A DNA stretch of 64,000 nt from UBA4416 sp964543545 (GTDB taxonomy: Bacteria; Bacteroidota; Bacteroidia; B-17B0; Aurantibacillaceae). Shown here piece after piece: positions 32,851-41,107 of the stretch. The translations under genes and the position numbers were made by a program. The notes beneath the pieces were generated by a model. That model was given only the letters and a program-made list of their open reading frames with translations. It had not been told where the DNA came from and did no database searches. The DNA is taken from positions 620,001 to 684,000 of the forward strand of contig CAZIYT010000004.1 in assembly GCA_964543545.1 (NCBI GenBank). Direction: 5' to 3'. Within the stretch, counting starts at the first letter, position 1; each line of letters starts with the position of its first letter.

Positions 32851-34866
32851 TTATATTGTAGTATTGCTTATTGGAATATTGATAATGACTGTGGTGCCGC
32901 TGCCTTTCCCTGAATCTATATTCCAGTTTCCGGACAGGCTGTGAACCCGTTTATCGATGTTTTTAAGACCAATGCCACGCTTCAATTGAAAGTCTTTAGT
33001 ATCGAAGCCTTTGCCATCATCGATGATCATCAGATTAATTTCGTTTTTGTTTTTTATTAGTTGTATGCTTATTGAGCGGGCATGAGCATGCCGAAGAATA
33101 TTTGTCAATAATTCCTGGGTAATTCGATACAGCTGAATTTCAAGTGTGGCGTCTATTCTTTCGTTTAACCCGTATACATCCAGCTTAATCTGAATCTGGC
33201 CGACGTTCTGAATCGTTTCGCACAATTGAGTAAGGGCTTCCGTAACGCCTTTTTCCGACACGGTACTCGAAGCCATGTCGTGAGAAATACGCCTTACCTC
33301 GTTCAAAGCTTCATCCAGCATCGTCGTGATCTTCTGATATTGTATGCCGGTTAAATGCGCTTCCATGGACTTAAAGGCGTACTTTATCGCAGAAAGAATG
33401 CTTCCAATAGTGTCATGAAGCTCAAGGGCAAGCCTCTTTTGTTCATTTTCACGTCCCTCCACCATGGCATCTAGCGTAGCCAGTTCCTGAGTTTTGAGCG
33501 ACTCCTGAAGCCGTGCCAATTTTTTCCTGGAAGTCACAGATCGTAAAATGAGCAGGAGCGTTGTCCCTAAAGCAGCAATGATGGCCAGCATCGCCAGGAT
33601 AATATAGTTCTGAGATTTGTTTTTCTCCTCGCTGATCTCCAATTCGTACTTTTTAGTTTTGATTTCTGCTTCCAGCGCAATCGAGCTTCTTAACGCCTCA
33701 TTAAGAGAGTCATTTAAGAGAGAATACCTTTCGGAATAAAGGAGTGCCGAGTCAGTTTTCCCTAAAGACCGGTAATTGTTAGCCATCTCTTTCAGAAGTA
33801 TCAATACCTCAGGCAAACTATTGGATTTGGATGATAAGGAAAGAGATTTTAGAAAGTGTGACGTGGCGGCTTCATAGTTCCCATCGCCGGAGAGCACATT
33901 GCCAATAACACGGTGTGCTTCAAACTGGCCTTCCACATTCCCGTTTTCGGTGCTGATCTCAAGACTTTTGCGCAGGTATACCAGGGCAGAATCCTTCTCA
34001 TGAAAAGAGCTGTAAATGACCCCGATATTATATAAGGATCCGCTTATATCATCGTCATAGCCATTTACCTGCCGGATGATCAGGCTTCTCTTGTAACTGG
34101 ATAAAGCCTGGGAGTAGCGATCAGTGGCAAAATACACATTTCCGATATTATTGTAAGCTTTCGCCAGTTCACGTTGGTTGTCCAGTTTAATATTGACGCT
34201 AATGGCTTCCTGAAACTGAATCAACGCTTTGTTGAACTCTTTCAATTGTTCATACACATTGCCCAGGTTCATAGCGGATGCGGCGATACCCTCTTCGTCA
34301 TCCTGGTTGATAAATGTACTCTTAGATTCCAATGCATTGGATATGGCGTCGTCATACCTGCCGGTTTTAAGGTAGAGAAAGGATAAGTTGGTCTGGATCC
34401 AGGCCCGCTCCTTAGCTGCTTTTACCGTTGATCGCATTGGATCCAACAGACGAATCGCCTTTGCCCCGGTTTCTATCGCCTTTTCATGTTCGCCGCGCAA
34501 TTTGTAAATACTCATCACGTTCCGGTAACAGCTTACAATACCAAGCGTATCTTTTAATGTTTGACGAATGGCCAGGCTCTGTTGATAGTAAGAAAAGGCA
34601 GTATCATAACTGCCTTTTACTTTATTATAATGACCCAGGAGGTTGTAGCTGTAGGATTTTCCCCGGATATAGTTAATCTTTTTTGCTTCCTTCAGAGCCT
34701 GTAGCGCATAAGATCTGGATGTTTCGAGGTCCTGATTCCGGATTTTCCATGCCTTGAGATTGAGCTCATCAATATAGCTGGTGTCAATGGTTTTCCTGTT
34801 CTGTGCCGTAGAATATTGAACCGTTGATAACGCGAGGAGTATCGTTATGCCATACATAAGCTTCAT
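32851..34866 (-). CDS. TPR-repeat sensor histidine kinase (HisKA_3 type)
   Basis: A 671-residue kinase with a signal peptide (1-21, TVQYSTAQ), about eight TPR units in the periplasm (residues about 30-390, e.g. SYNLLGHYNKVKGSYDTAFS and AKAYNNIGNVYFATDRYSQA), a coiled coil, a transmembrane helix (about 420-442, YIILAMLAIIAALGTTLLLI) and a cytoplasmic HisKA_3 domain with His484 in LALELHDTIGSILSAI, then ATPase motifs IDDGKGFD and GIGLKNI. It should respond to a periplasmic or envelope signal via the TPRs. It follows the 127-aa gene by 33 bp and precedes its regulator by 6 bp. Confidence 0.94.
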   Translation of the reverse strand: MKLMYGITILLALSTVQYSTAQNRKTIDTSYIDELNLKAWKIRNQDLETSRSYALQALKEAKKINYIRGKSYSYNLLGHYNKVKGSYDTAFSYYQQSLAIRQTLKDTLGIVSCYRNVMSIYKLRGEHEKAIETGAKAIRLLDPMRSTVKAAKERAWIQTNLSFLYLKTGRYDDAISNALESKSTFINQDDEEGIAASAMNLGNVYEQLKEFNKALIQFQEAISVNIKLDNQRELAKAYNNIGNVYFATDRYSQALSSYKRSLIIRQVNGYDDDISGSLYNIGVIYSSFHEKDSALVYLRKSLEISTENGNVEGQFEAHRVIGNVLSGDGNYEAATSHFLKSLSLSSKSNSLPEVLILLKEMANNYRSLGKTDSALLYSERYSLLNDSLNEALRSSIALEAEIKTKKYELEISEEKNKSQNYIILAMLAIIAALGTTLLLILRSVTSRKKLARLQESLKTQELATLDAMVEGRENEQKRLALELHDTIGSILSAIKYAFKSMEAHLTGIQYQKITTMLDEALNEVRRISHDMASSTVSEKGVTEALTQLCETIQNVGQIQIKLDVYGLNERIDATLEIQLYRITQELLTNILRHAHARSISIQLIKNKNEINLMIIDDGKGFDTKDFQLKRGIGLKNIDKRVHSLSGNWNIDSGKGSGTTVIINIPISNTTI

Positions 34867-34899
34867 AGTTTTAAAAATAGGAATAAGATTTTACAACTC

Positions 34900-35283
34900 C
34901 TATTGTCTCAATTTTTTGAGTTTCGGAGTAGGCATTCCCGAATCATCCGCTCCATCCTGGTGCGTTTTTATCTTGCCTACAAGACTGTTATCTTTCGATG
35001 AGTTAATAACAGTAACTTCAATAAAAGGATGCGATCCATTTAGCTCAATGCTTCCCAATGGTAAGGTATGTACTATGGGTGTGAGTAATTGCATGTTTGG
35101 AATAGTTTCGTCTTCTAAAATCTTTAAGACAATTGGATAAACTCCGTCCACAGGAGCGGTAGGTAAGGTTTCATACCCGTTTGCTTTGAACTTGGTATAA
35201 TCCATCCATGTGACAACATGAATCATATACGTTCCGGTAGATGTGTTTTTTCTGAGATGTACTTGAGGTTTGGCAATTTTCAT
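34900..35283 (-). CDS. Hypothetical protein between caspase 2 and the kinase (127 aa)
   Basis: A soluble beta-rich protein starting MKIAKPQVHLRKNTSTGTYM, with THILxVVTWMDYTK-like sequence (HVVTWMDYTKFKANGYETLP) and a positively charged tail (PTPKLKKLRQ). Not recognised. It lies 11 bp after the second caspase and 33 bp before the TPR kinase, so all four are likely one operon. It may be a substrate or partner of the protease. Confidence 0.78.
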   Translation of the reverse strand: MKIAKPQVHLRKNTSTGTYMIHVVTWMDYTKFKANGYETLPTAPVDGVYPIVLKILEDETIPNMQLLTPIVHTLPLGSIELNGSHPFIEVTVINSSKDNSLVGKIKTHQDGADDSGMPTPKLKKLRQ

Positions 35284-35294
35284 AATTTATGGTT

Positions 35295-36086
35295 TTATTT
35301 GGTTAGTAATTTGAATGGTATGGAGTTTAGAAGTACAGAATCGTTGTTTCCTAGAGTTGCTATGCCGGCTTTTTGCGTATAGCCGGTTTCCAGTTGAATG
35401 TTCCTCACAAGATCTTCGTAAGTGCCTTCAAACTTTCCATCATCCCAATGTTTTAAAAGCACCCTTGTAAAAGCGGAGTATTTCTCACCATCTTCACTCT
35501 GCTGGTAATCTTCACACGCTGATAGATGAACAATACCCGCTTTAATCAAGGGATCGGGGAAGTATGCTTCTAAAATGGATTTGCCATTTTGAGTCACTGT
35601 TTTCTGACAATCAGTAGTTGATGTAAAAACACTACCCGAAAAGCAATCGTTATCGCAAACTTTGAGCGTAGAACGACTATGACAGCTTGATGAAACGACA
35701 ATAATCCTGACACCCTTTTTGAAGTTCCGCCATCTCTCTCTTAAATCGTCATCAATGAGATAATCATCGTAAAAGCACCAGATTTCATCCATGCCATCCG
35801 CCTCATCGCCATCCTTGTCATCGATCTGTCCGCCGTGCCCTGAAAAGGTGATGAAGAACGTATCACCCTCATCCAAAAGATGAATACACTTGTCAAATGT
35901 TTCCAGAAATCCAGCTATAGTAGCTTCCTGGTTAATTAACAGATGAATCTGCTCATAGCCTTCATGTTTTGCAATTGATGCCATCGCTTTGGCATCATTA
36001 GATGGTGCACTTAATGGATCTTCGGTATTATACATGCCAACACATAATCTGTCAACGCCTACATGTATGGAAATTCCTTTGCTCAT
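35295..36086 (-). CDS. Caspase-like (metacaspase-type) protein, second copy
   Basis: A 263-residue protein of caspase fold. N-terminal SIHVGVDRL strand, catalytic His84 in FFITFSGHGGQIDDKDGDE and catalytic Cys135 in VSSSCHSRS, where the usual D-x-C-H-S-G has become S-S-C-H-S-R. The acidic GHGGQIDDKDGDEADG loop resembles the substrate-binding and Ca-binding region of metacaspases. The region HLSACEDYQQSEDGEKYSAF forms the typical later strand. It is the first gene of the unit with the TPR kinase and NarL regulator and has the 20-bp palindrome upstream. Confidence 0.9.
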   Translation of the reverse strand: MSKGISIHVGVDRLCVGMYNTEDPLSAPSNDAKAMASIAKHEGYEQIHLLINQEATIAGFLETFDKCIHLLDEGDTFFITFSGHGGQIDDKDGDEADGMDEIWCFYDDYLIDDDLRERWRNFKKGVRIIVVSSSCHSRSTLKVCDNDCFSGSVFTSTTDCQKTVTQNGKSILEAYFPDPLIKAGIVHLSACEDYQQSEDGEKYSAFTRVLLKHWDDGKFEGTYEDLVRNIQLETGYTQKAGIATLGNNDSVLLNSIPFKLLTK

Positions 36087-36096
36087 AATTATGGCA

Positions 36097-36167
36097 CAAA
36101 ACTAGGTTGCAGGATGCGCTTGGACTTCATTAAAATTCATGATTTTATATCCTTAGTTTTAAGGATA
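36097..36167 (-). promoter_or_regulatory. Promoter and 20-bp palindrome of caspase unit 2
   Basis: TATCCTTAGTTTTAAGGATA (36148-36167) has 8-bp perfect arms and agrees with the palindrome at 32150 in 17 of 20 positions. A -7 box TAGTTTTG (minus strand) lies at 36097-36104, ahead of the ATG at 36086, and again no -33 TTTG is present. Centre-to-box spacing is 53.5 bp versus 76.5 bp at unit 1, a difference close to two helical turns. Confidence 0.75.
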
Positions 36168-36433
36168 AGGCAAAATAGTAACCGCTATCGGAGATATAAC
36201 CTTTTTGAAATTGCTTGCCGGTTACGATAGAGTAGTCCTGCACGTTTCACAGATCCATGTAAGTAGGTAAAATTACGTGCCGAATTCAAATTGACATTAG
36301 AATTACAAGTTATAAATCACAAAGTCTCTTGACTTTTGCTATAATAGGTTTTACTTTTACTAAAAAGGTGCAGGGACGCTAATAGCAACGCACCTGTTGC
36401 CGCTACGAGAGAAAACCTCAATAACCAAAAACT
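36168..36433. other. Upstream region of the T9SS-exported protein gene
   Basis: No gene is seen here. Together with 36087-36167 it forms a 347-bp divergent gap. A hairpin AGGTGC (36366-36371) / GCACCT (36390-36395) lies in the probable leader of the 36434 gene. TATAAT occurs at 36341-36346 but without a matching Bacteroidota promoter, so the plus-strand start is unclear. Confidence 0.45.
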
Positions 36434-37294
36434 ATGAAAAAACTAAGTTTAGCATTAGGATTGTTTGTCAGTATTCTGATCCTGGCAAGTTGGACCGTTA
36501 TGTACAATAGTGGCTCACCTTGCGACGCCCCATTGGTAGGCGGACATACCGGAGCTCCGGGAGAAACCAGTTGTTCGGGTTGCCATGCCGGAACGGATAA
36601 CAGTGGTTCGGCAAGTATTACATTCAGCATCGCCGGAGGCGTCACCCAATATACTCCCGGACAGGTTTATTCGGTTACTGTTTCAGTAACTGAGCCGGCA
36701 ACTGATAAAATGGGCTTTGCATGTGTGGCTCTGAGGAACTCGAATAATACGACAATAGGTAGTTTTCAGTTATTGGATGCCGTAAGAACAAGAACCTATA
36801 CCGGCGGATCAAGGAAATATGTGAGTCATACGCCTTGCGCGGCAGATGTACTATCTCCCGGCTTTAGTGAATGGTCGTTCAATTGGCAGGCGCCTCCTGC
36901 TAACGTAGGAAACATAACGCTTTATTTGGGGGCGCTTACAAGCAACCACAACCATGCCACAACCGGAGATTTCTCGTATAAGCGATCGATTACACTTACT
37001 CCTGCGGTTACAACCGGCATGGATGAAATGAAAGAAGCTAAGTCTTTCATTTCCATTTTCCCCAATCCTACCGACGACAAATTTGAGATCAGATCAGCTG
37101 GTGATAGCAAAGTTCAGGAGTTACAGATATTGGATCTACAGGGTAAGATCGTGAAAACTTTAAATGCCGGTGATATCCTTCCCCATTCAGATCGTCAGTA
37201 CTCTGCTAAGCAACTTGGTTTGCATGCAGGAATTTATTTTCTTAAAATAATTGATGAACACCAGCAGTCGTACAAAAAACTGATTGTTGAATAG
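36434..37294 (+). CDS. Secreted choice-of-anchor V / reelin-like protein with T9SS sorting tail
   Basis: A 286-residue protein with a signal peptide (1-20), a CxxCH motif (CSGCHAG, Cys47, Cys50, His51) in the TGAPGETSCSGCHAG context typical of choice-of-anchor V domains, a beta-sandwich (about 55-190) and a C-terminal type IX secretion sorting domain (about 205-286: ISIFPNPTDDKFEIRS, LDLQGKIVKTL, LHAGIYFLKII, SYKKLIVE). The CxxCH could carry a c-type haem or simply be a metal site. It is exported through the outer membrane and usually anchored to surface lipid. Its link to the caspase island is only positional. Confidence 0.88.
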   Translation: MKKLSLALGLFVSILILASWTVMYNSGSPCDAPLVGGHTGAPGETSCSGCHAGTDNSGSASITFSIAGGVTQYTPGQVYSVTVSVTEPATDKMGFACVALRNSNNTTIGSFQLLDAVRTRTYTGGSRKYVSHTPCAADVLSPGFSEWSFNWQAPPANVGNITLYLGALTSNHNHATTGDFSYKRSITLTPAVTTGMDEMKEAKSFISIFPNPTDDKFEIRSAGDSKVQELQILDLQGKIVKTLNAGDILPHSDRQYSAKQLGLHAGIYFLKIIDEHQQSYKKLIVE

Positions 37295-37364
37295 GCCAAG
37301 CGGCTTGTTATCTGTACTTCCCCTTCTTAGTCTGGCAGATCATCTCTATCAGGATGTTATGTGC

Positions 37365-37931
37365 TTATACCCTCAGAGAGCCACGGAAGGCCCTGGCGGC
37401 GTAGTAAGATTCCGCGCCGTTGTGGTACAAAAAGATCGTATCGTAGCGGCGGTCACAAAAGAGGGCACCACCGAGCTCCCGGATCGCAGCAGGCGTATGT
37501 ACCCAGCTTGATGTTTTCAGGTCGAACTCGCCGAGCTTCTGCAGCTCGCGGTATTCCTCCTCTGTTAGAATATCGATGCCCATGTCGGCAGCCATACCCA
37601 GGGCACTGTCTTTTGGCTTATGCTCTTTCCGCGACTCAAGCGCTTCATGGTCATAGCAAATGCTTCTGCGGCCTTTCGGGCTTTCGGCCGAACAATCATA
37701 AAAAATAAATTCTCCCGTCTTTTTATCATAGCCTACCACGTCCGGTTCGCCGCCGCTGCTTTCCATCTCATCGAGCGACCACAGCTTTGCAGGATGGGCT
37801 TCCAGTCTGGCTTGTACCTTCGGCCAGTCAAGGCCCTTATGCCGTGCCTTGTTTTTCTCGAAGCGCGTTTTCAGTGTAGCGATTAATTCGCTTTCCTGTT
37901 CCGGTGATAATTTCTTTTTAGCATTTTTCAT
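37365..37931 (-). CDS. DUF4256 family protein
   Basis: A 188-residue soluble protein. The conserved stretch runs EMESSGGEPDVVGYDKKTGE, FIFYDCSAESPKGRRS and YDHEALESRKEHKP, ending with LFCDRRYDTIFLYHNGAESY and AARAFRGSLRV, which are signatures of DUF4256. Biochemical function is unknown. It is convergent with the T9SS gene and 36 bp downstream of the YdeI-like gene on the same strand. Confidence 0.9.
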   Translation of the reverse strand: MKNAKKKLSPEQESELIATLKTRFEKNKARHKGLDWPKVQARLEAHPAKLWSLDEMESSGGEPDVVGYDKKTGEFIFYDCSAESPKGRRSICYDHEALESRKEHKPKDSALGMAADMGIDILTEEEYRELQKLGEFDLKTSSWVHTPAAIRELGGALFCDRRYDTIFLYHNGAESYYAARAFRGSLRV

Positions 37932-37967
37932 GGTCGTATGTTTTATAGTGTCACAATTGGATTGGAA

Positions 37968-38546
37968 TTAATCATCCAGTCCTTTTCCGTCGAAAATATG
38001 TTGTATGTGTTTTTCTATCCTGGCTTCGCGGGTTTTGGCTTGCTTCGCCTGTGAGAAATAAAGAAGGTAGCCCCTTTGCCGGCCCGGAGTCAGTGCTTTG
38101 AAGGCTTTTGCCAAAGCCGGCATATCATCCAGCCTGGATCGAAACTCCTCAGGCATATCGAACTCCTTCGTCTTTTTGAGCTCTGCTTTCAGTCCGGCTT
38201 TTTCAACGGCAATGGCTTCTTTGATATAGGCTTTCAGGATCCGCTTCCTCTTCACAATTTCCTGGAGAGTGGTGAAGCGCATCTGGCGCGCTACCTGCAC
38301 ATTCTTAGTCTGCTGGATGAGCACACCGTGAGGATCTTTTAATAACACCCCTTTGAAAAACAGTACCGCGCAGTATTCTTTGAAAACGTGTATAAGCACG
38401 ATGTTGTTTCCCTCGAGGGTGTAGCATGGGCAGCCCCATTTCAATTCTTCGGTCAGTCCACAGTCGAGCACGATGGATCTCAATGTCTCGATCTCTTCCT
38501 GCCATGTTTTGTTTTTGGCGAAATACCAGTCAACTTTAGGATTCAT
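37968..38546 (-). CDS. YdeI/OmpD-associated family protein (DUF1801-like)
   Basis: A 192-residue protein. The N-terminal DUF1801 part has WQEEIETLRSIVLDCGLTEE and LKWGCPCYTLEGNNIVLIHV, then YCAVLFFKGVLLKDP. The C-terminal YdeI part has FDMPEEFRSRLDDMPALAKA and FKALTPGRQRGYLLYFSQAK, then the typical R-I-E-K-x-x-x-I ending. The family occurs in cationic-peptide and stress contexts without an agreed role. It is followed by DUF4256 on the same strand. Confidence 0.9.
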   Translation of the reverse strand: MNPKVDWYFAKNKTWQEEIETLRSIVLDCGLTEELKWGCPCYTLEGNNIVLIHVFKEYCAVLFFKGVLLKDPHGVLIQQTKNVQVARQMRFTTLQEIVKRKRILKAYIKEAIAVEKAGLKAELKKTKEFDMPEEFRSRLDDMPALAKAFKALTPGRQRGYLLYFSQAKQAKTREARIEKHIQHIFDGKGLDD

Positions 38547-38585
38547 GTGATGTCTTTTAATAATACTCTCAATAAAGTTATGAAA

Positions 38586-38969
38586 TTATTGATTAGGCAA
38601 AATCACTTTTCTCTCAGCCGGCCTGAAATACCAGGATAGCACTGTGAGGATCAGCAATAATACTGGTCCGAAAAGGGTGATGGCCTGGTCGCCGTGAGCG
38701 ATGTGGGAAAAGACAGCGCCCGACATAGCAAAGAAAAATCCGGCATAAGCCCATTCCTTCAGCAAGGGAAATTTAGGAATAAGCACGGCTATCACTCCCA
38801 GGAGTTTCCAGATTCCGAGGATTGTTAGAAAATACAGGGGATAGCCCAGGTCTTCCATCATCTTAACTTCATCCGGTTGTTTGATTAATTGCACAATACC
38901 GGTTGCGGTCATTCCTAAGGAGAGCCACACTGTAGCAATCCAGTAGATAATTTTGTTTCTCTTTGTCAT
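38586..38969 (-). CDS. DoxX-like membrane protein
   Basis: A 127-residue protein with four helices (YWIATVWLSLGMTATGIVQL, FLTILGIWKLLGVIAVLIPK, WAYAGFFFAMSGAVFSHIAH and LFGPVLLLILTVLSWYF). The pattern G-x-x-K/Q-L-x-x-x-x-x-x-F-L-P and HIAHGD is that of DoxX-like proteins of the ArsR-SRPBCC operon type. It follows the SRPBCC gene by 12 bp and is the third gene of the ArsR-controlled operon. Confidence 0.87.
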   Translation of the reverse strand: MTKRNKIIYWIATVWLSLGMTATGIVQLIKQPDEVKMMEDLGYPLYFLTILGIWKLLGVIAVLIPKFPLLKEWAYAGFFFAMSGAVFSHIAHGDQAITLFGPVLLLILTVLSWYFRPAERKVILPNQ

Positions 38970-38981
38970 GATCTGTTTTTT

Positions 38982-39449
38982 TTAGTTTAGTTTCTTTACA
39001 ACGTCCTCTAGGTGGTTATGCGCCATGTTAATGCCCTGGGCAAATGGTAACTGCAGGATCTGGTCTCTGACGGCTACGGATTTGTAGATCACATGCATCG
39101 TCAGCTTACTGCTGTTGTCGGAAAGCCGCTCAAATTCCAGGAATTCCAGTTGGATCGGAAAGGGCGTATTCTCCATTTCAAACGTGCGTGTGATTTTTTG
39201 GTTCGTTACAAAGTCGTGAATAGTACCGTTCGAGCGGAAGACAACATTCCCTTTTGGATCTGAGTTCTCAAACTGGTAAGAGCCATGTTTTCTGTTCTCC
39301 ATCTTCAATACCTTGTTGCCCATCCATTGTTCAACGATCTCAGGCTCTTCATAAGCTTTAAAGAGTAATTCCAAGGGCAGGTCAAACTCCCTGGTGATCA
39401 CGATTTCCTGTTTGCCTTCTTCGGCAGTAATTTTCGTTTTTCGTTCCAT
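38982..39449 (-). CDS. SRPBCC / AHSA1-like protein
   Basis: A 155-residue protein with the START-like fold of activator-of-Hsp90-ATPase-homology proteins: ITREFDLPLELLFKAYEEPE, VEQWMGNK, ITRTFEMENTPFPIQLEFLE and LPFAQGINMAHNHLEDVVKK. Ligand unknown. It lies between an ArsR regulator (1 bp gap) and a DoxX-like gene, a common Bacteroidota triad. Confidence 0.9.
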   Translation of the reverse strand: MERKTKITAEEGKQEIVITREFDLPLELLFKAYEEPEIVEQWMGNKVLKMENRKHGSYQFENSDPKGNVVFRSNGTIHDFVTNQKITRTFEMENTPFPIQLEFLEFERLSDNSSKLTMHVIYKSVAVRDQILQLPFAQGINMAHNHLEDVVKKLN

Positions 39450-39450
39450 G

Positions 39451-39774
39451 TTATTTTTTTGGTTTATAGTTCTTCATAATACTTTCTAATTTGTTGAAAC
39501 GCTCATCCCACATCATGCGGAAGGGTTCGATAAAGTCGGCTATTGCTTTCATTTTTTTCGCATTAAGGTGATAGTAAATTTCCCGGCCGTTCTGTTTTTG
39601 TTCCAGTAATTCGCATTCAGTCAATATCTGCAGGTGTTTTGATACGGTTGGCCTTGCCGTATCAAAATTGGAGGCGATGGCGCCTGCCGTCAGGGATTGG
39701 CTTGCTACCAGCAGGAGTATAGACCTTCTGGTGGGATCTGCGATAGCCTGGAATACATCTCGTCTTAGATTCAT
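39451..39774 (-). CDS. ArsR-family transcriptional regulator
   Basis: A 107-residue winged-helix repressor: FQAIADPTRRSILLLVASQS, recognition helix TARPTVSKHLQILTECELLE, and wing EQKQNGREIYYHLNAKKMKA. No CxC metal site is visible, so it is of the metal-independent SRPBCC-linked type. It controls its own operon with SRPBCC and DoxX-like genes through the two operators just upstream. Confidence 0.94.
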   Translation of the reverse strand: MNLRRDVFQAIADPTRRSILLLVASQSLTAGAIASNFDTARPTVSKHLQILTECELLEQKQNGREIYYHLNAKKMKAIADFIEPFRMMWDERFNKLESIMKNYKPKK

Positions 39775-39775
39775 T

Positions 39776-39824
39776 GTGTAGTTATTTGACTACAAATATA
39801 TGTGTAGTTATTTAACTACGCAAA
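39776..39824 (-). promoter_or_regulatory. ArsR operon promoter with two identical operators
   Basis: GTGTAGTTATTTGACTAC (39776-39793) and GTGTAGTTATTTAACTAC (39802-39819) are 17/18 identical, 26 bp start to start. Each is an inverted repeat GTAGTTA-TT-TAACTAC. The minus-strand -7 box TATATTTG (39793-39800) lies exactly between them, and TTTG at 39821-39824 is 20 bp upstream. One operator thus covers the start site and the other the spacer. Confidence 0.85.
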
Positions 39825-39918
39825 TTTTATATTATTTTTTTACTTATATTAACCAATACATTCTTTTGACATGCTATAGCGAATAAAGGCACGTTTAATT
39901 AATAACCCGGCAATAGTC

Positions 39919-41100
39919 ATGGAAAAAATAGCCCACTTAGTAATAATGGTTGCCCTCATCTGTTTTTTTAGTTGCGGGGATTCAGAAAAAAAAGTAGCGG
40001 ATCCGTTACAGAAAGGGAGCTTAGGCTCTACCGAAATCAAAAACTTCGGCTATTTTGTCAACCAAAAGGAAAATTCTCAAATTGATAGCTTATTGGCATT
40101 AGCTGACTTTAAAGGCTTTAACGGCAATATTCTTTTGCTTGATGACGGAAAGATCATTTATAAAAACTGTTTAGGTTATGCCAATTTTGAAACCAGGGAC
40201 CGGCTTAACGATAGCACCGTGTTTGAGCTGGCTTCCTGCACCAAGCAATTTACTGCTATGGCCATTATGATCCTGGCAGAACAAGGAAAGCTAAAGTATT
40301 CGGACACGCTTCAAAAGTTCATTCCGGATCTTCCCTACGAAGGTATTACTGTTGAACATTTATTGACACACACGGCAGGCTTGCCGGAATATGGAGCAAC
40401 CATGCATGAACATTGGGATTCGCATCGGGTAGCGACCAATGGTGATATAGTAAATGTCTTTAAAACGTTTAAGCCTGAACGAAACCAGGCACCTGATATA
40501 AAATTTGAATACAGCAACACGGGCTATGTCTTGCTATCAATCATCATCGAAAAAGCATCCGGAATGAGCTATTCTGAATTTCTTGACCAAGCTGTCTTTA
40601 AGCCTTTGGGAATGAGGCATTCGCTGGTATCCGCTTCCTGCAATTGCAAGGACAAGAGAATTGAAAATTATGCCTGCGGCTATAATTTCGACACTACAGG
40701 AAAATACATTTTAACTGACAGCGTAGAGCGCATCAGAAAGAATGCATGGTTGGGGGGTATCACCGGCGACAGGGCGGTACATTCTACGATTTCGGATCTT
40801 GCCAGGTGGGATAAGGCATTGAGAGAATATGCACTGGTTAATAAAAGCACATTAGACAAAGCCTTTACGCCTCATGTATTGAAAGACGGCACCAAAACGG
40901 ATTATGGCTTTGGCCAGTTTATAATCAGAGATGGTAAAAACAGGGAGGGTGTTTTTCATGCCGGCGCTTTTCCAGGCTATCGGACCTGCATAGTACATTT
41001 CACAACTGTCAAAACGACTATTGTGCTATTGTCCAATACGGAATTTGAAAATACACTTAAACTCGCCGGAAAAATTAAGCAGATTCATTTAGGTAAGTAG
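39919..41100 (+). CDS. Serine hydrolase, beta-lactamase class C family (lipoprotein)
   Basis: A 393-residue protein with a lipoprotein signal (ALICFFSCGD, Cys19-type lipobox) and a beta-lactamase/D-aminopeptidase fold. The active-site S-x-x-K is in FELASCTKQFTAM, the Y-x-N motif is FEYSNTGYVLLS, and the third motif HAGAFPGYRT takes the place of KTG. Class C-like hydrolases of this kind are usually peptidases or esterases rather than true beta-lactamases. It is convergent with the propeller lipoprotein, 7 bp apart. Confidence 0.9.
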   Translation: MEKIAHLVIMVALICFFSCGDSEKKVADPLQKGSLGSTEIKNFGYFVNQKENSQIDSLLALADFKGFNGNILLLDDGKIIYKNCLGYANFETRDRLNDSTVFELASCTKQFTAMAIMILAEQGKLKYSDTLQKFIPDLPYEGITVEHLLTHTAGLPEYGATMHEHWDSHRVATNGDIVNVFKTFKPERNQAPDIKFEYSNTGYVLLSIIIEKASGMSYSEFLDQAVFKPLGMRHSLVSASCNCKDKRIENYACGYNFDTTGKYILTDSVERIRKNAWLGGITGDRAVHSTISDLARWDKALREYALVNKSTLDKAFTPHVLKDGTKTDYGFGQFIIRDGKNREGVFHAGAFPGYRTCIVHFTTVKTTIVLLSNTEFENTLKLAGKIKQIHLGK

Positions 41101-41107
41101 AAAGGAA

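Noticed and set aside
36341..36346. TATAAT as a promoter for the T9SS gene
   Set aside because: Bacteroidota promoters use TAnnTTTG; the TTGACT before it is spaced only a few bases away.
36418..36645. Antisense frame at the T9SS gene start
   Set aside because: Purely the reverse of a signal-peptide and CxxCH region with clear coding sense.
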